From Adiantum capillus-veneris (taxonomy: Eukaryota > Streptophyta > Polypodiopsida > Polypodiales > Pteridaceae), in the NCBI GenBank assembly GCA_014529385.2, contig CM043950.1, positions 83,152,843-83,216,842 of the forward strand: a DNA stretch of 64,000 nt, read 5' to 3'. The notes under the pieces were generated by a model. That model was given only the letters and a program-made list of their open reading frames with translations. It did no database searches and was not told the origin of the DNA. The stretch's first letter is position 1; each line of letters opens with the position of its first letter. The position numbers were made by a program, and so were the translations under genes. Of the stretch, positions 32,109-43,552 are shown in pieces.

Positions 32109-33690
32109 TGGACAAAGAAATCCAGGAGTTTGGTTTAGTTGCATTTGCAAATGAGGTTGAAGATGAAAGTGAAGGGCCTTATGAAGTGATTGAAGGGCTG
32201 ATGCAAACCGAGGTTGAACTGTCAAAGAAGGAGGAATTGATGACACAAATGATCAGTGGAGAGCTCTCAACTATGGAGAAGGAGATATATTTGCACATGC
32301 TGGCTAGTTTTCCTGATTTGATCATTACTTCATATGAAGAGATTAGAGTGTTTAAAGGAGAAGAGATGTATATAGAGCTAAAAGAAGGTGCTAAGCCAGT
32401 GCGGCAAGCAAATGAAAGCCTTGCAGGAAGAGGTGGACAAGTTATTGAAGGCAGGATTCATAGTCCCAGTGGAAACCACATAATGGGTGAGTCCAGTAGT
32501 AGTCAGGCCAAAGAAGGATGGAAAGTGGAGGATTTGTGTAGATTTTAAACCCTTAAATGTAGCCACTAAGAAGAACCCATATCCTCTTCCATTCATCAAT
32601 CAGATCTTAGATTCAGTGGCATGTTATGAGACGTAGAGTGTGTGTGATGGTTTTTCAGGCTATTTTCAACTGAAAACTGCTCTTAAAGACCGAACAAAGA
32701 CAACTTTCATTACACCATGGGGCTATTATCGCTACATGGTATTTCCATTTGGGTTTTCAAATGGACAATCTTTCTATCAAGAGAGAGCAAATTGGGTATT
32801 GGAACCATTCATTGGTAGTTGTGTTAAAGCTTTTATGGATGACTTCTCTGCCTATAGCAGTAGGGTTTAACACCACGAGAAGCTGCAGATGGTATTGGCT
32901 CGATATGATGAATGTGGAGGACAACTAAATCCAAATAAATGTCATCTAGCACAGCCAAGGGTGAAGTTATTGGGCCACATGGTGTCAAAAAATGGCATTG
33001 AGGCTGATCCAGACAAGGTAAATTCTATTATTCTTCTTCCATCACCTACGAGTACAAAGCAATTGGCAACTTTTATACACAAAGTGAAGTACATGGCGCG
33101 GTTTATTCCATTTTCTTCATAGCTCCTTTATCCATTACAACAAGTGGCAAAGCATGATCCATTGCAATGGGATGACAAGTGTGAAGAAGTGTTTCAAGAG
33201 TTGAAAGAGGTGTTAGGGGGGTTGTCAGCCATGCAGGCTCTTCATTGGGAGCAAGTGTTTTATGTAAATCCATTAGTAGGGGATGATTCCATTGGAGCCA
33301 TGCTATTGCAAAAGGTGAAGGGCAGCCATTATATGAGGCCAATGTATTGTGCAAGCCGAGTGAAGTTGGTAGCAGAGAGAAAATTCTGGGAAGTAGAGCT
33401 AGTGATGGCCAATGTAATATTTGCTTGTCGACGATTTCGTCGTTACTTGCTACTGCGACATTTTGTTTTCTTGATGAGTTATACCTTTTTGCCACAATTA
33501 ATTAATGGCACTAACATGTCAAATGTGCTCAAGAAATGGGTAATTGAGCTGCAAGAGTTTGAGTTCTCTTTTTTAGTGGAAGACAATACAAGGGCTATCC
33601 TAGCTGATTTGTTGACTTATAAGGAAAATCCCCTTCTTGTTAAGGAAGAGGTGGTGATAAGGGTAGTTGAAGAAGTTCCACAGATCAGCA
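32105..33690 (+). pseudogene. Gypsy A reverse transcriptase and RNase H, broken
   Basis: Frames at 32105-32548, 32540-32870, 32889-33122 and 33144 on give the RT: LLKAGFIVPVE, VRPKKDGKWRICVDFKPLN, GFSGYFQ, and the catalytic block AFMDDFSAYSS in place of YxDD. Then follow LGHMVSKNGIEADPDKV and the RNase H start. A TAG follows ETT where element C has E, and stops occur at 32636, 32868 and 33120. It would make cDNA from element RNA; this copy cannot. Confidence 0.85.
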
Positions 33691-34163
33691 ATGCACATGT
33701 GTTGTTCTTTGATGGTTCATACAGAAAGAGCCATGATGCGGCTTCAGGGGGTATAGCACTTTATGATCCAGAGGGGAAGCTAGTATGCAAGAGAGGGTTC
33801 AAATTGGATGCACATAGTAACAATGAGGCTCAATATGCTACCATGGAAGCCGGATTACACATTTGTTTGAAGCATGGGATTAGAAGGTTGAGCATAAAAG
33901 GTGATGCCTTGTTGTTTGTGAAGCACGTGTTGGGTGTGTGGAAGAGCAAGAACACCTCATTGAAGGAAATGTCTTTCAGAATTAAAGGCATGTTTAAAAA
34001 GTTTGAAGCATGGAGCATCAAACATATCGAACGTGCTCTAAATGGCGAGGCACATGAAGCAGCTCAAGGTATAATTGGGGAGCTATTTGTGTTGAGGACC
34101 AATTTACGTCTTTATCATGGCCGGGAAATTTTGTCTCAAGAAGAGGAGTTTTTGCTAACATGA
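33690..34163 (+). pseudogene. Gypsy A second RNase H (Tat-type) and linker
   Basis: Residues read VLFFDGSYRKSHDAASGG (first Asp), SNNEAQYATMEAGL (Glu), LSIKGDALLFVK (second Asp) and HIERALNGEAHEAA, where the family has ADxLA. The last catalytic Asp position is His here, and in element B also. The frame is open from the RNase H/linker at 33144 to TGA at 34163. In Tat elements this domain may take over RNA removal; the missing Asp raises doubt. Confidence 0.75.
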
Positions 34164-34169
34164 ATCATT

Positions 34170-35433
34170 CCAAAAGACATTCAAAAGTCTAAGAAGAATG
34201 GTTTTGTGTGTAGAGCATACAGGTACAAATTGATTAGTGATGTATTATACATGAAAGAGCCTGATCTCGTGCTGAGACGTGTATCTTGGCGTGAGGAGAT
34301 TTATAGAGTGTTGGAAGAGAATTATGAAGGCGCATGTGGTGGCCATTAAGCTATAAAGATCACCTTGCATAAGATCTTGCAAGAAGGGTATGTATGGCCT
34401 AGTTTGCACAAGGATGTTCACCATTGGTTTAGATCTTGCAACAGGTGTCAAGCATTTGGGAAGAGAGTGTTGAAGTTAAAGCTACGAAAAACCATTATGG
34501 CATCTGATGTGTTTGAAAAGTGGGGGATTGATGCAATCAGCCCATTACCTATCAGAAGCAGGGGCAAAAGCTATATTTTGACTGCATTGGACTATCTCTC
34601 TAGATGGGCAGAGGCTATAGTAGTAAAACAAATCACTGCAAAGAATGTGGCAAAATTTGTGTATGATGAAATATGTTGCAAGTCTGGGGTGCCACTAGAG
34701 CTACTTTCGGATAAGGGGCCAGGATTTAGAGCTAAATTGCTAGACTTTTTATGCGCGAAGTTGAAGATTCAATGGTGAGTTGATACAAATTCTTTCGAAA
34801 GTGAGAGGGCACCAAGGAAAGAATTGGGATTTGGAATTTCCTAGTGCATTAAGGGCTTACCGTACTTCGGTGAAGACAGATACAAGGTTTACTCCATTTC
34901 ATCTGGCATATGGAAAGGAAGCACTATTGCCTGTGGAAGTGGAGTTGCCTGCAGTCAAGATGTTAGAGAAGCTGCTTGGGCTGCCTAGTGATGCATTCAA
35001 AGAGAGGCTCTTACAGTTACAAGAGGTTCAGTTGGATAGGATGAGCGCATTGAAACATAATTAGCAAATGCAAGATAAGGCTTTAGAAAAGATAAATGAA
35101 AACGTCAAAAGTAAGGGTATCAAGAAGCATGATTTGGTTTTGTGCTACAATAGTAAGCTGGACAACACCTTCCAAAAGAAGTTTCAAATTAAGTGGGAAG
35201 GCCCTTTCAAGGTAGTGGAGTGTTTTTCGAATGGTATATATCAGCTGGCTAACCTGGATGGAAATTTACATAAGTCAAGGATAAATGCACTCCATATTAA
35301 ATTGTATCATGCTAGATTCATGATGGTGGAGCAAGATGAGCTGTCTGTAGAACAAGTAATGTATGTGAGGGATGAGAAGACCTGTGACGCGGAGAGTCTC
35401 GTATCTGTTTTTGTTGCTGCTGATCATGAATGA
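34170..35433 (+). pseudogene. Gypsy A integrase, core deletion
   Basis: HHCC zinc-binding part (VHHWFRSCNRCQAFG, about 34420-34460), first Asp in KWGIDAISPLP, second Asp in LLSDKGPGF (about 34700-34720). Compared with element B, about 60 bp are missing at 34760-34775, exactly between two copies of GAAGATT. This removes the region before the catalytic Glu and shifts the frame. The C-terminal part reads SKLDNTFQKKFQIKWEGPFKVVECF and runs to TGA at 35433, with a stop at 35062. Confidence 0.85.
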
Positions 35434-35439
35434 TCTAGC

Positions 35440-35461
35440 AGACTAGGGGATGGGCAAATTA
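35440..35461 (+). promoter_or_regulatory. Polypurine tract of gypsy A
   Basis: AGGGGATGGGCAAATTA directly before the 3' LTR. The equivalent position in element C (54341-54357) reads AGGGGAAGGGAAAATTA, a better purine run. It would prime plus-strand cDNA. Confidence 0.7.
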
Positions 35462-36589
35462 TGTCAGGAGTTTTTTGGAGCAAGGGATTGCGCATATGTA
35501 TATACACATGCATGGTGCATAAAATAAAGAATTGCCCATTTTCCAGAGCCAGGTGGTTACGTGGGGTCCACATGTGTACAGGTAGGATAACATGTACATA
35601 GTGCATCGATTTTCGCTATCACCAGTATCAGTGTGTTTTTTCTATAATAATGAGGAGCATAAAACTTCTCAAGGAAGCTATCCGTGGGCTATCTGCGGCC
35701 GACGACACGAGGTAAGCGGGTGCGTCAGAGGGCATCTAGTGGCGTGAGGAGGTCGAATGGGGTCAATATTTGCACGTGGATAAGTACGGACACAATGTGG
35801 GTGTTTTCTTGTGATAATTATGCAAAAAGATCATTATGAAAATTGTATTTGGGGTTTACTTCACGTGGTTACCGGATGCATTATTGGAAAAAGTTGAGTG
35901 CCAAGTTTGCGGATGGATGCAGCACGGTGACAACTATGCACTGCGAGGCCACTTTTTGGCCTGTTCGGGGTCCGTTTGAGGTCAACTAAAAGGCCAGGGT
36001 GCCCAAGTAATAAAGCTAAGAAAAAACTGAGAGAAGACCAGAAAAAACGTGGAGAGAAGTGAAGGAACAACCGCAACTGTGTTTTTGCTGTTTTTGGAGC
36101 CTGTTTTGGTCATAAACTGCTCATCCGAGGTCGGATTTGAGCACTTTGACATTGTAGAATGGGATTTTGGGCCGTTCCGGACGCGATGGCTGTCCATTGT
36201 GCCAAATTCCTCACTCTTTTTTTGTTGTTTTGACTGTGTAAGTTTCTCCTATGAGCGAAGCTTCTGCTCCAATTTGTGATTGTATGTGGCATATTTTACC
36301 CATATTGTGTGAGCTATTTGCCCCATTGGTGTTGGCCCAAGCTCAATTGTATCTAAAAATCATAAATTCTTCTCTTTTGAGGTAAGTTTTTTGGGTGTGT
36401 GTGTGTGTCTCTCTTTGTGGGAGTGGGTAACTGGATAGTCTCTCTCCTCTCACTCCATCCGTGTGTTCCCTGTCTCGGCCAGGTGGGTTGTGTAAGCCAA
36501 GTGGTGTCCCATAGTGAGTGTGTGTATCATCCCAAGAGTCTGTGTCAGGTCATTATAGAGGCATTGTGTGTGTTTCCATCCCGCTCACA
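35462..36589 (+). repeat. 3' LTR of gypsy A (1,128 bp)
   Basis: Starts TGTCAGGAGTTTTTTGG and ends CCGCTCACA. The same LTR occurs at 54360-55409 (plus) and 47400-48529 (minus). The right flank ACGGTATGCACTAC is shared with 55410 on, which shows that this LTR and the one at 54360 are copies made by duplication of the locus, not independent insertions. Confidence 0.9.
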
Positions 36590-37545
36590 ACGGTATGCAC
36601 TACACTCTAGTCATCTGGCAGCTCACTAAAAAAGTTGGTTGATCATGTGAACCATAAATACCACAAGACTTAAAGAGATTATACCCCGCCATTATGATGT
36701 CTTTTATATCACTCCTTCACAAGTGAACACCAACAATTTCAACAATGGAATGCATCCTTAACAACCCACATATATACGTCAAATTGTATATTTTGGTCAT
36801 TGACTTCAATAGTTACCACACAACTCCATTTAAATAGATATAAAAAAAGTTCTATCTTTCCCAAAATACAAGTGTACTCTAATACCAAATCAGATCCTAC
36901 TGACTAAGTAACACATGGGGGGAGCCAACATGGGAATATCCATGCCACATAGCGCGCAAGTGTTGTAAAGATCTTTGGGCTCTGCTCACCCTTGGATGTG
37001 TCGAGGGACTAGATCAGGCTGAAAACTCAACCTAGACAAGGGACAACTCTAGATTTATAAGGTGGCATAAGTAGGTGCGACGAGCAAGGTGTCCATATGA
37101 AATATGTATGAGCATTGTAGAGAGCCCACATGCCTTAGATGTAAAAAGGAAAGGGCTCAAAACCATGGCTAGGGGGGACTTGGGTGGCTACCCTGCCTTT
37201 TCTTTGGGCCATGTGTAGTCTGTCTAGAGATCTCTCCGGATAAACATGGTTGCCAACATAACGTTGTAAAGGAAATGAGAGAAACCGTTGTGTTCTTCAA
37301 GAAATTCCCGGTCGTTATGTCTAGTTGTGGAATCCCCCGCATAGTTGCTTGTTACCTTGATTGTCTTAAAGGATTTTAGAGAAATCTACAAGGAGAAGCT
37401 ATATACATGGCATAGCTAGTAATGTACAATATCCTTAAAGTAAAAACTGAAAGATACACATCTATTCATTCAAAAAAACAATGACAAAAAAGAAAGCACA
37501 AAAGTGGAGAGACTTGAGTTTATGAGACACATGAGATGAGTATGG
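36590..37545. other. Intergenic, duplicated at 55410-56350
   Basis: No gene recognised. It aligns nearly base for base with 55410-56350, so it is part of the segmental duplication. Confidence 0.6.
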
Positions 37546-37824
37546 ATGCATCAAGAGGAGGTAAGGATAAATGTGGGGGTAGAAGATTATGACATTAAGT
37601 GTGTGTTGCAAAGGGTGTCAACTTTATTCTGCTACACGGAAGCATTAGGAGATCTTAGTTGTAAGCTACTTGCAAAACCGTGGGAGTGTCGGGTAGATAT
37701 TTTTTGTGCGGATGTACTAGCCTTGCAAGTGTGGCTTGTCACCAAGGAGGGACCATTCAACATATCTATGTTTCTTGAAGTTGATGAATCTCCCAACTCA
37801 CTATATATCCAAAAACAAAAGTGA
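37546..37824 (+). CDS. Unrecognised 92-codon frame, conserved in the duplicate
   Basis: The 79 C-terminal residues (IKCVLQRVSTLF...SLYIQKQK) are nearly identical to the frame at 56352-56681. I recognise no domain. Over the shared part I count about five silent and six amino-acid-changing differences. Since most sites are non-silent, this hints at mild constraint, but the sample is small. The upstream part differs: copy 2 has an extra GSGEED-containing segment. It could be a gene remnant or an exon. Confidence 0.3.
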   Translation: MHQEEVRINVGVEDYDIKCVLQRVSTLFCYTEALGDLSCKLLAKPWECRVDIFCADVLALQVWLVTKEGPFNISMFLEVDESPNSLYIQKQK

Positions 37825-37858
37825 CCCATCAATAATGGAGGGCAAACAATTATGTCGT

Positions 37859-37860
<2 letters not shown>

Positions 37861-37893
<33 letters not shown>
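37861..37893. repeat. (GA)n microsatellite
   Basis: GA run with one interruption. The duplicate has a run at the same place (56763-56794). Confidence 0.9.
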
Positions 37894-37894
<1 letters not shown>

Positions 37895-38282
37895 TGCATT
37901 TGTCCCTAGAACCTGATTGAGAAGGCATTACTCTTCAATTTAGAAAGAAAAATAGCATTTCTCTTTAATATGGGATAATAACAAGCTTTGACTATAAGAG
38001 AGTAGTACTCTCTAATATGGGATGGACTGTAAATAGGATGGATAATGAATGAAAGCCATGCTACATCTCTCCCTCTTTAACTTAATATCGTGAGCTTCAA
38101 TTGAGCGCTTCGAGGTGTTGTAACATGAGCCTCCCTTCAGCGTTATTATTTTTAGGTGGCTTATTTCTTAGAGTAGCTACCCTATATAGGTAGCATAGAA
38201 AGATTAGCATACTTCTTAGTACTAATGAGGTTATTGCTATATATTTATGTATATGATTTTGAAGAAGCAGTGAACTATTATT

Positions 38283-40170
38283 CTAGCCGTGGAAGCCACA
38301 GCCTCGGTGCGGCAGGAGAGCAAGTTTGTTAGTAGTGGGAGCCCTTGCACCTACACTTATATTATTAATGGCGGCGTCCGCAACAACGTCCAGTTCTTCG
38401 TTCGGTGGAAACGCCCCCTCCTTGGATAGATCCTCCACGAGCGCCTCAATCAACTCCCACGGCACATGCTCCATGATAAACACATACGACTAGTGCGTCT
38501 CCCCTAGAACCTCATTTGCCAGTGAGTACTTGTGACAAAGCTCATTCTTCGCCTGCTTGAACCACACCGTTAGTGCGGTTCAACGGCGTTCGTGCGACAT
38601 ACAAATCCTTGCCTAATTCCTCCTCTAGAATGTGCAGACGGTACTGTGTGTACTTTGCGAGGCCCTCCAATCGTAGTGCCTTTGCTATCTGGTCTTCAAA
38701 AGAGTGGCGTGCAATGTTGTCCCATAGAAGCATTGGTGACAGCCCATTGCGTGAGCCAGCTAGGGTTGTCTGGGGGCAACATATGATACTTGGTCTTGGT
38801 CATGTAGATGCCACATGGTACTGCTGTTCCTATCCACTTGTGCCACTCATAACTATGGAGTGCACCATCGGCAACCGAAAATCGAAGTTGGGTCCCCTCT
38901 GAGTCACATGTCCTCCTTCATATGCCATCTCTATGTAGGGCATGTAAGCCGCCCCGAGAGCACCATCGACATGAAACCAATACCCCATCCTGACATCAAA
39001 CTTGGTGGGGTCTGCCTCATCATAGTGCACCACCCTCTCTAGCAAGTTGTATTTCTTTAGGATGGGCTTTAGCTTGGTGCGAGCAAGAGCAACATCATCA
39101 TAGGCACCTTTGAAAGTGGTGCCGTAGTTGAAGCAGATGAATATGGGGTATCCGCGCGAGGCGAAGAACTCCACCAGCATAGACAGAGCATCGAGGTCCA
39201 TTGCACCTGATTCGAGGGAAGGGACCTCTGCCGGCCATTCCCCATGAGGACACTCCTTGAGGGGGCATTGCCCAAGGTAGTTTTTCATGCGTTCAGCATA
39301 GAAAGTGGGGACCTGTAGCATTGTCACAGCCTTGGTGATAGAATAGTGGGTGTCCGCCGAGTAAAAGGCAATGGGTGTGAAGGCATGTGGGTTGTCTTTT
39401 GGTGTGGGGGCAGCGTGGTACACAAGGCGGGGGACGCTGAATTGTGTGCTCACTAGGGCGCCTCCTTTCCCCTTCCTTGTCACAATTTCGTAAGCCTTGT
39501 CATCAACAAGAATCTTCTTGCCCCCCAAGTAGTCCCGAGCGTTCCACATGCCGTAGAGGTTGCCTTCAGTTCTACCCATGGTGAGGCCGAAACCCCAATA
39601 AGAATTGGGGACATCATCACAGTGGAGCCGCTTGGGATGCCACAATGCTGCATAGTAGTCAAGCATGGCACACTCCATGAACTTGCTGCTCACAGTGAAG
39701 TTTCCCTCTGCAAATGCATCCCCAATGTTGTTCACCTGTGAAAAGTACTCAAGAATTAGATGTGGAAATTTTGGCATACATGGAGAACTTAGAGGCTCTT
39801 ATTTAATATGTTCCTTAATGGCCCCTATAATCAGGTACATCGTTTAACAACATCATAGATGGTGTTTGGGAGGCACCCGCGTCACTAGAATATATATTGG
39901 GTTACTGCTCAAATTAAGGGAGACCCATGCAATATGCCTAGCTAATATAGCTATGCAGGAGTTCCTTCCTCGCTCTAGTACTACCTAATGAATGCAATAT
40001 TTCTATAAGAATTAAAGAAGGAAACTTGTTGTTGTTGTTGTGAAATGATGATGTTGTGTAGAACTCTAGCTATAATTAATTTGCAAGTAGCTTACAAGCA
40101 TGTCCATGTAGCTGCCAAAGAAAGCCTCGTAGTCGAGTGCGTGGTTGCACTGGTATCCCAAGAAGGTGGA
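38283..40170 (-). pseudogene. Group II PLP-dependent decarboxylase (serine/histidine decarboxylase-like), copy 1, broken
   Basis: Minus strand. Upstream exon 40170-40096 (25 codons, FLGYQCNHALDYEAFFGSYM; acceptor AAAAG, donor GTAAG) joins in phase 0 to the main exon from 39735 (VNNIGDAFAEGN). Family landmarks: DYYAALW, YWGFGLTMGRTEGNLYGMW, YSADTHYS, IFICFNYGTTFKGAYDD and FHVDGALGAAYMPY. One base is missing at about 38853 compared with copy 2, so the PLP-lysine motif SGHKWIG becomes SGTSG and stops. Further lesions are a 29-bp deletion near 38761, a 4-bp insertion near 38575, and a TAC to TAG change near 38492. The enzyme class removes CO2 from an amino acid in the cytosol; the substrate cannot be told. 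No first exon with an ATG was identified. Confidence 0.88.
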
Positions 40171-41822
40171 CTTTTGAGTGACATGAGATCAATCAGTGGC
40201 AGCTGCCAGCTACAAGAACACAAGGATTTTGGAGGTTTGTGGAGACATCAATCACTCTTTCGCTGTTTATTCTTATTCCACATCTTGCTTACATTGCACC
40301 CTAAACCTCAAATTTACTTCATTCCCAATAATATGCGAGGCATAAGAGCAAACGGACAAACCATAAGAGCAAGCGAAAGGGACTTAAAAGTAACTTCCAA
40401 AATCCATGTGTTGGTTGGCGTAGTAAATTTTTATATCATCAAAGTAATATATAGTAGACCTAGCTAGTATCAAAATATTGTAGCTCTAGGTTGCCTTGAT
40501 TTATTCTTGCAAGGATTAATATCATGGTATATAGTAAGCCTTATTACAAGTTATACAGATTTTCCTCTTTCTTACTTATATTCTATATATAATTGAGCTT
40601 AAAATTTTCAAGGAAAGACAGTGCATCCATGTGTCACTCTCTCATTCATTTCAAAAATCTTAAAAAACATATGGTTTGAAATGTAAAAGTGAAGGATAAG
40701 TAGTAAGTACTCTATGGTAGAAAATGAAAAGACTTAGTTTTGACTTCTAGGTTCTCTCAAAAAGTCACAATACTTAGTACTATATTTATATTTATATTAT
40801 GTAAACTCTTTAGCAACGCCATGGAGTTTCACTCCCGTCTTCAATTTTGAAGGGTGATTACTTTTGTTTTTGTAAAGGGTGGCTCTAATTCGCATTTTGA
40901 AGGCCGTAAAGAACATCGAGCACTATATGGCATGGGCGTGGTTAATTGAGATCAAGGGTGGAGGTGACAAATCATGACATGCATGCATTATAGACCATGT
41001 GATCGGCACCTAAATTTACAAATCAGTTTGCGCTTACAATGTAATGCATAGGAGTACCATGATCTTCATTGAAAGCATGTGAGCGTGGTGGTTAAAGCCC
41101 ATGCCTTGAATAGGGCAAGTCGTGGCTTTGACGTGCAAAGTGCGAGACAATTTTGACTAGCTCAAATTTACTTGTTGGCCCGAATTTGCTTTTTCGTCCT
41201 GAATTTACTCGACAATCCAAATTCGACGGTCCGAATGACCCCCAATGTCGATCCCATTGGAATTTGCCCGAGCTAGATTGTGTGGAGCATAAAGAACTCC
41301 CTTTTCCTTTCTAGCCTTGAAATTTATACTTGAGCTTCAAAAAATGTAGAATTTTCAAATATTTCACGCTTTGTATAATGTTGAGCTAAAATCTCGCACT
41401 TAGCACCTTCATGTATAATTTTTCTTCTAGCCCCGAGAATGTGCACATTGCATGTTGTAGCTTTGCACAAAGGGTCAAAGTCGAATGATCTCGGAGTCAA
41501 TTGACACTACCTACACCTCATGTGAGACAACATGAGTGTGCACGCGTGCGCGCACACACACACACACACACACACAAGGGGGGGAGGGGGGGTTCTAGAA
41601 TAGGGCCTACCAAAAATATTAAAAATTACACTTTTAGTGGTAAAAATTCAATGAACATGGCTTATTACAAACATCGAGAATCTCAAATAGCCCCAAAATA
41701 GAAGAGCATGATAGACGTAGAAAAGTTGAATGTCCAATACATCCATCATCACTCTCTCACCACCCCTATCACACGTATTGAAAATCTGCTACATCCTTGC
41801 ATGGGGCACTGGTGTGTGTGTG

Positions 41823-41869
<47 letters not shown>

Positions 41870-42090
41870 GCCCTAGAGTCATCCATGTGTCACTTAAAGG
41901 GTTACTCTACTTTTCCTTTTGAAGGTCATAACGAAACTCTAACCCTCAAATTTAATACTTCGATATCTATACTACTTCTTTATTGAGCTTGAGAAATCCT
42001 CGAGCACTAAATCCCTTGGAGAACTCATAGTTTTGTGACTCTTCTTTTAAAATTTTATGACCGCAGCAACGCGCAGGTCACATACTAGTC
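40171..42090. other. Intergenic, mostly absent from copy 2 of the duplication
   Basis: AT-rich, no gene recognised. It contains (CA)n at about 41550-41576, a G-rich patch after it, and (GA)n at 41827-41866. 40582-42087 has no counterpart near 59128, so it was either inserted in copy 1 or deleted from copy 2. Confidence 0.5.
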
Positions 42091-42091
42091 C

Positions 42092-42351
42092 TATATAAAG
42101 GGAGATAGTGATTCTTGTGTACTACACTGCTTGCAAAAATGGTAAGGGATCTCTTCTCTTTCCCGACTAATTACACCACTCCTCGCCACGCCACCCCACA
42201 AATGTTGCTGCAGTTGCGCAAACTTTTCAATCATCGATCAATCATGTGTCTGAAAGAGCAACTTCGAGGCTACTTCAATCAATTGTATTATTGGGATGTA
42301 GAGAGGCCGTTGCTTTCAAAAAAGTTATTCAATATTGAAAAAGTATACTAG
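42092..42351 (+). other. TATA-like box and 71-codon open frame, duplicated
   Basis: CCTATATAAAGGG (42091-42103) lies about 36 bp before ATGG at 42139, the start of a 71-codon frame (to TAG 42351). The duplicate at 59128-59391 keeps the box and the open frame. The amino-acid changes between copies outnumber silent ones (about seven to two), which argues against a selected protein. The box-plus-transcript unit could be a non-coding RNA start. Confidence 0.25.
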
Positions 42352-42377
42352 GCTAATCGTAAATTGTAGAGATCCCT

Positions 42378-43042
42378 CTTTCACAAAAGGCCGTCGAGAT
42401 GAAAGGGAGATTTGTGTATATATTGCTTGCAAAAATGGCCTAATTCATTTCTCAAACTTTGTTGGTGATGCAAACCAATCGTGTGTGTGTGTGTGTGTGT
42501 ACGAAAAATGGTTGATGTCGACACTTTGTCTCTGCTCTTACATTGCTCGCGCTTTTAGAAACCCCAAAAATGCACGTGTGGTTGAGAGCCTACAAGCGAG
42601 AATTGACTGAAAGACTCCATTTTTAAAACTAGAAGAAGGCCTCATTAAAAAATCATAACTATAAATCCCGGACACTCCTCTTTCATTTAGGGGAAAGTGG
42701 AACCGTCTGTGCTTACGAATGATCGTCTTTCGCCGACACCAGTGCTACAAGTGTAGAAAAGCAAGCATGTGTGGAAAGTTTTGTCGATTTTTCACGCTCC
42801 TCTCAGCTTGCGTTTCTCCCTTTTAGGAACTTCCAAAGTGCCGGTTAAAACCAACGTGAAAAGGGAAAAAATCCGTTTCAAATTAGCAAAAAATAATTGT
42901 GTAAATTTATAGAGAAACGTAATATGAAATTGTAGAGATTTCTTTTGACTTGTGTAGAATATTGTAGTCTTCACTTTTATTCGAAATTAACTAAAATAAG
43001 TGTAAATTGATAAAAACTATAACATACATTGTAGAGAACAGG
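42378..43042. other. Interval with no recognised gene
   Basis: (GT)n at about 42481-42500. No supported gene. Confidence 0.5.
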
Positions 43043-43552
43043 AGGATTGGAATTGTGTATGCCCCATGGTCATGGAATGGTTCCCTAGGCTCTTGTGGAC
43101 TCACGGCTTTCATCTAGGCTCAGCAACAGTTTGAAACCGTGAACCAAGCCTCACTGAAGCTTTCATCATTTTATCTTTCTGGTGGACAAATATTGCTAGA
43201 GTGATCAATTCTAGGAATATTTGTCCCTGTTAAAGCTAAGAATTTCATCAAATTACAATTTTGATGACATTTCCCCCGTCTTAAAATCATAGTTGTCCTT
43301 AACTATGCGTCTATAAATGTCATCTAAATTGTATTTTGATAAAATACTTAGCTTTACAGGGACCAAATATTCCTGGGATTGATCACTCTAGTCATATTTG
43401 GTCACAAGAAAGCTAAAAAGACGGAAGCGTAAATGAGTCTTGATTCACGGTTTCAAGGTACTGTTGAGCCAGGATGGAAGCCGGGAAGTCTACAAGAGCC
43501 TAGGAAATTACTCAGGGACCTAGGGGCAATTTACAAAATCTCAATCGAAGTT
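43043..43552. repeat. Long imperfect foldback (about 230-bp arms)
   Basis: Left arm about 43043-43272 and right arm about 43310-43552 are inverse complements. Matching landmarks include CCTAGGCTCTTGTGGACT (left) against CCTAGGCTCTTGTAGACT (inverse right), GAAACCGTGAA in both, CTAGAGTGATCAAT in both and GATGACATTT in both. The loop is about 40 bp. No coding capacity. It could be a MITE, or a long-hairpin transcript source. Confidence 0.85.

Larger units (their letters stand above)
27935..36589 (+). mobile_element. Ty3/gypsy retrotransposon A, Tat-like (dual RNase H), inactive
   Basis: Order on the plus strand: partial 5' LTR, leader, gag with zinc knuckle (30800), protease remnant, reverse transcriptase, RNase H, a second RNase H-like domain (33690-34060), integrase (34170-35430), polypurine stretch, 3' LTR (35462-36589). 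A second RNase H between pol RNase H and integrase is the hallmark of plant Tat-lineage elements. No chromodomain is seen. Multiple stops, frameshifts and two internal deletions inactivate it. Confidence 0.85.
34863..42377. repeat. Segmental duplication, copy 1
   Basis: Matches 53763-59417 in the same orientation, from inside the gypsy integrase (ACTTCGGTGAAGAC) to GTAGAGATCCCT at 42377. Copy 1 is longer: it holds about 370 bp (40075-40443) and about 1.5 kb (40582-42087) that copy 2 lacks. Confidence 0.88.

Noticed and set aside
33103-33495. Minus-strand 130-codon frame opposite gypsy RNase H, also seen opposite copies B and C
   Set aside because: Its recurrence follows from conservation of the sense strand; it has no start context or domain.
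42115-42351. 78-codon protein conserved in the duplication (start at 42115)
   Set aside because: The first ATG is only about 12 bp after the TATA-like box, and differences between copies change amino acids more often than not. I list it only as a possible transcript unit.
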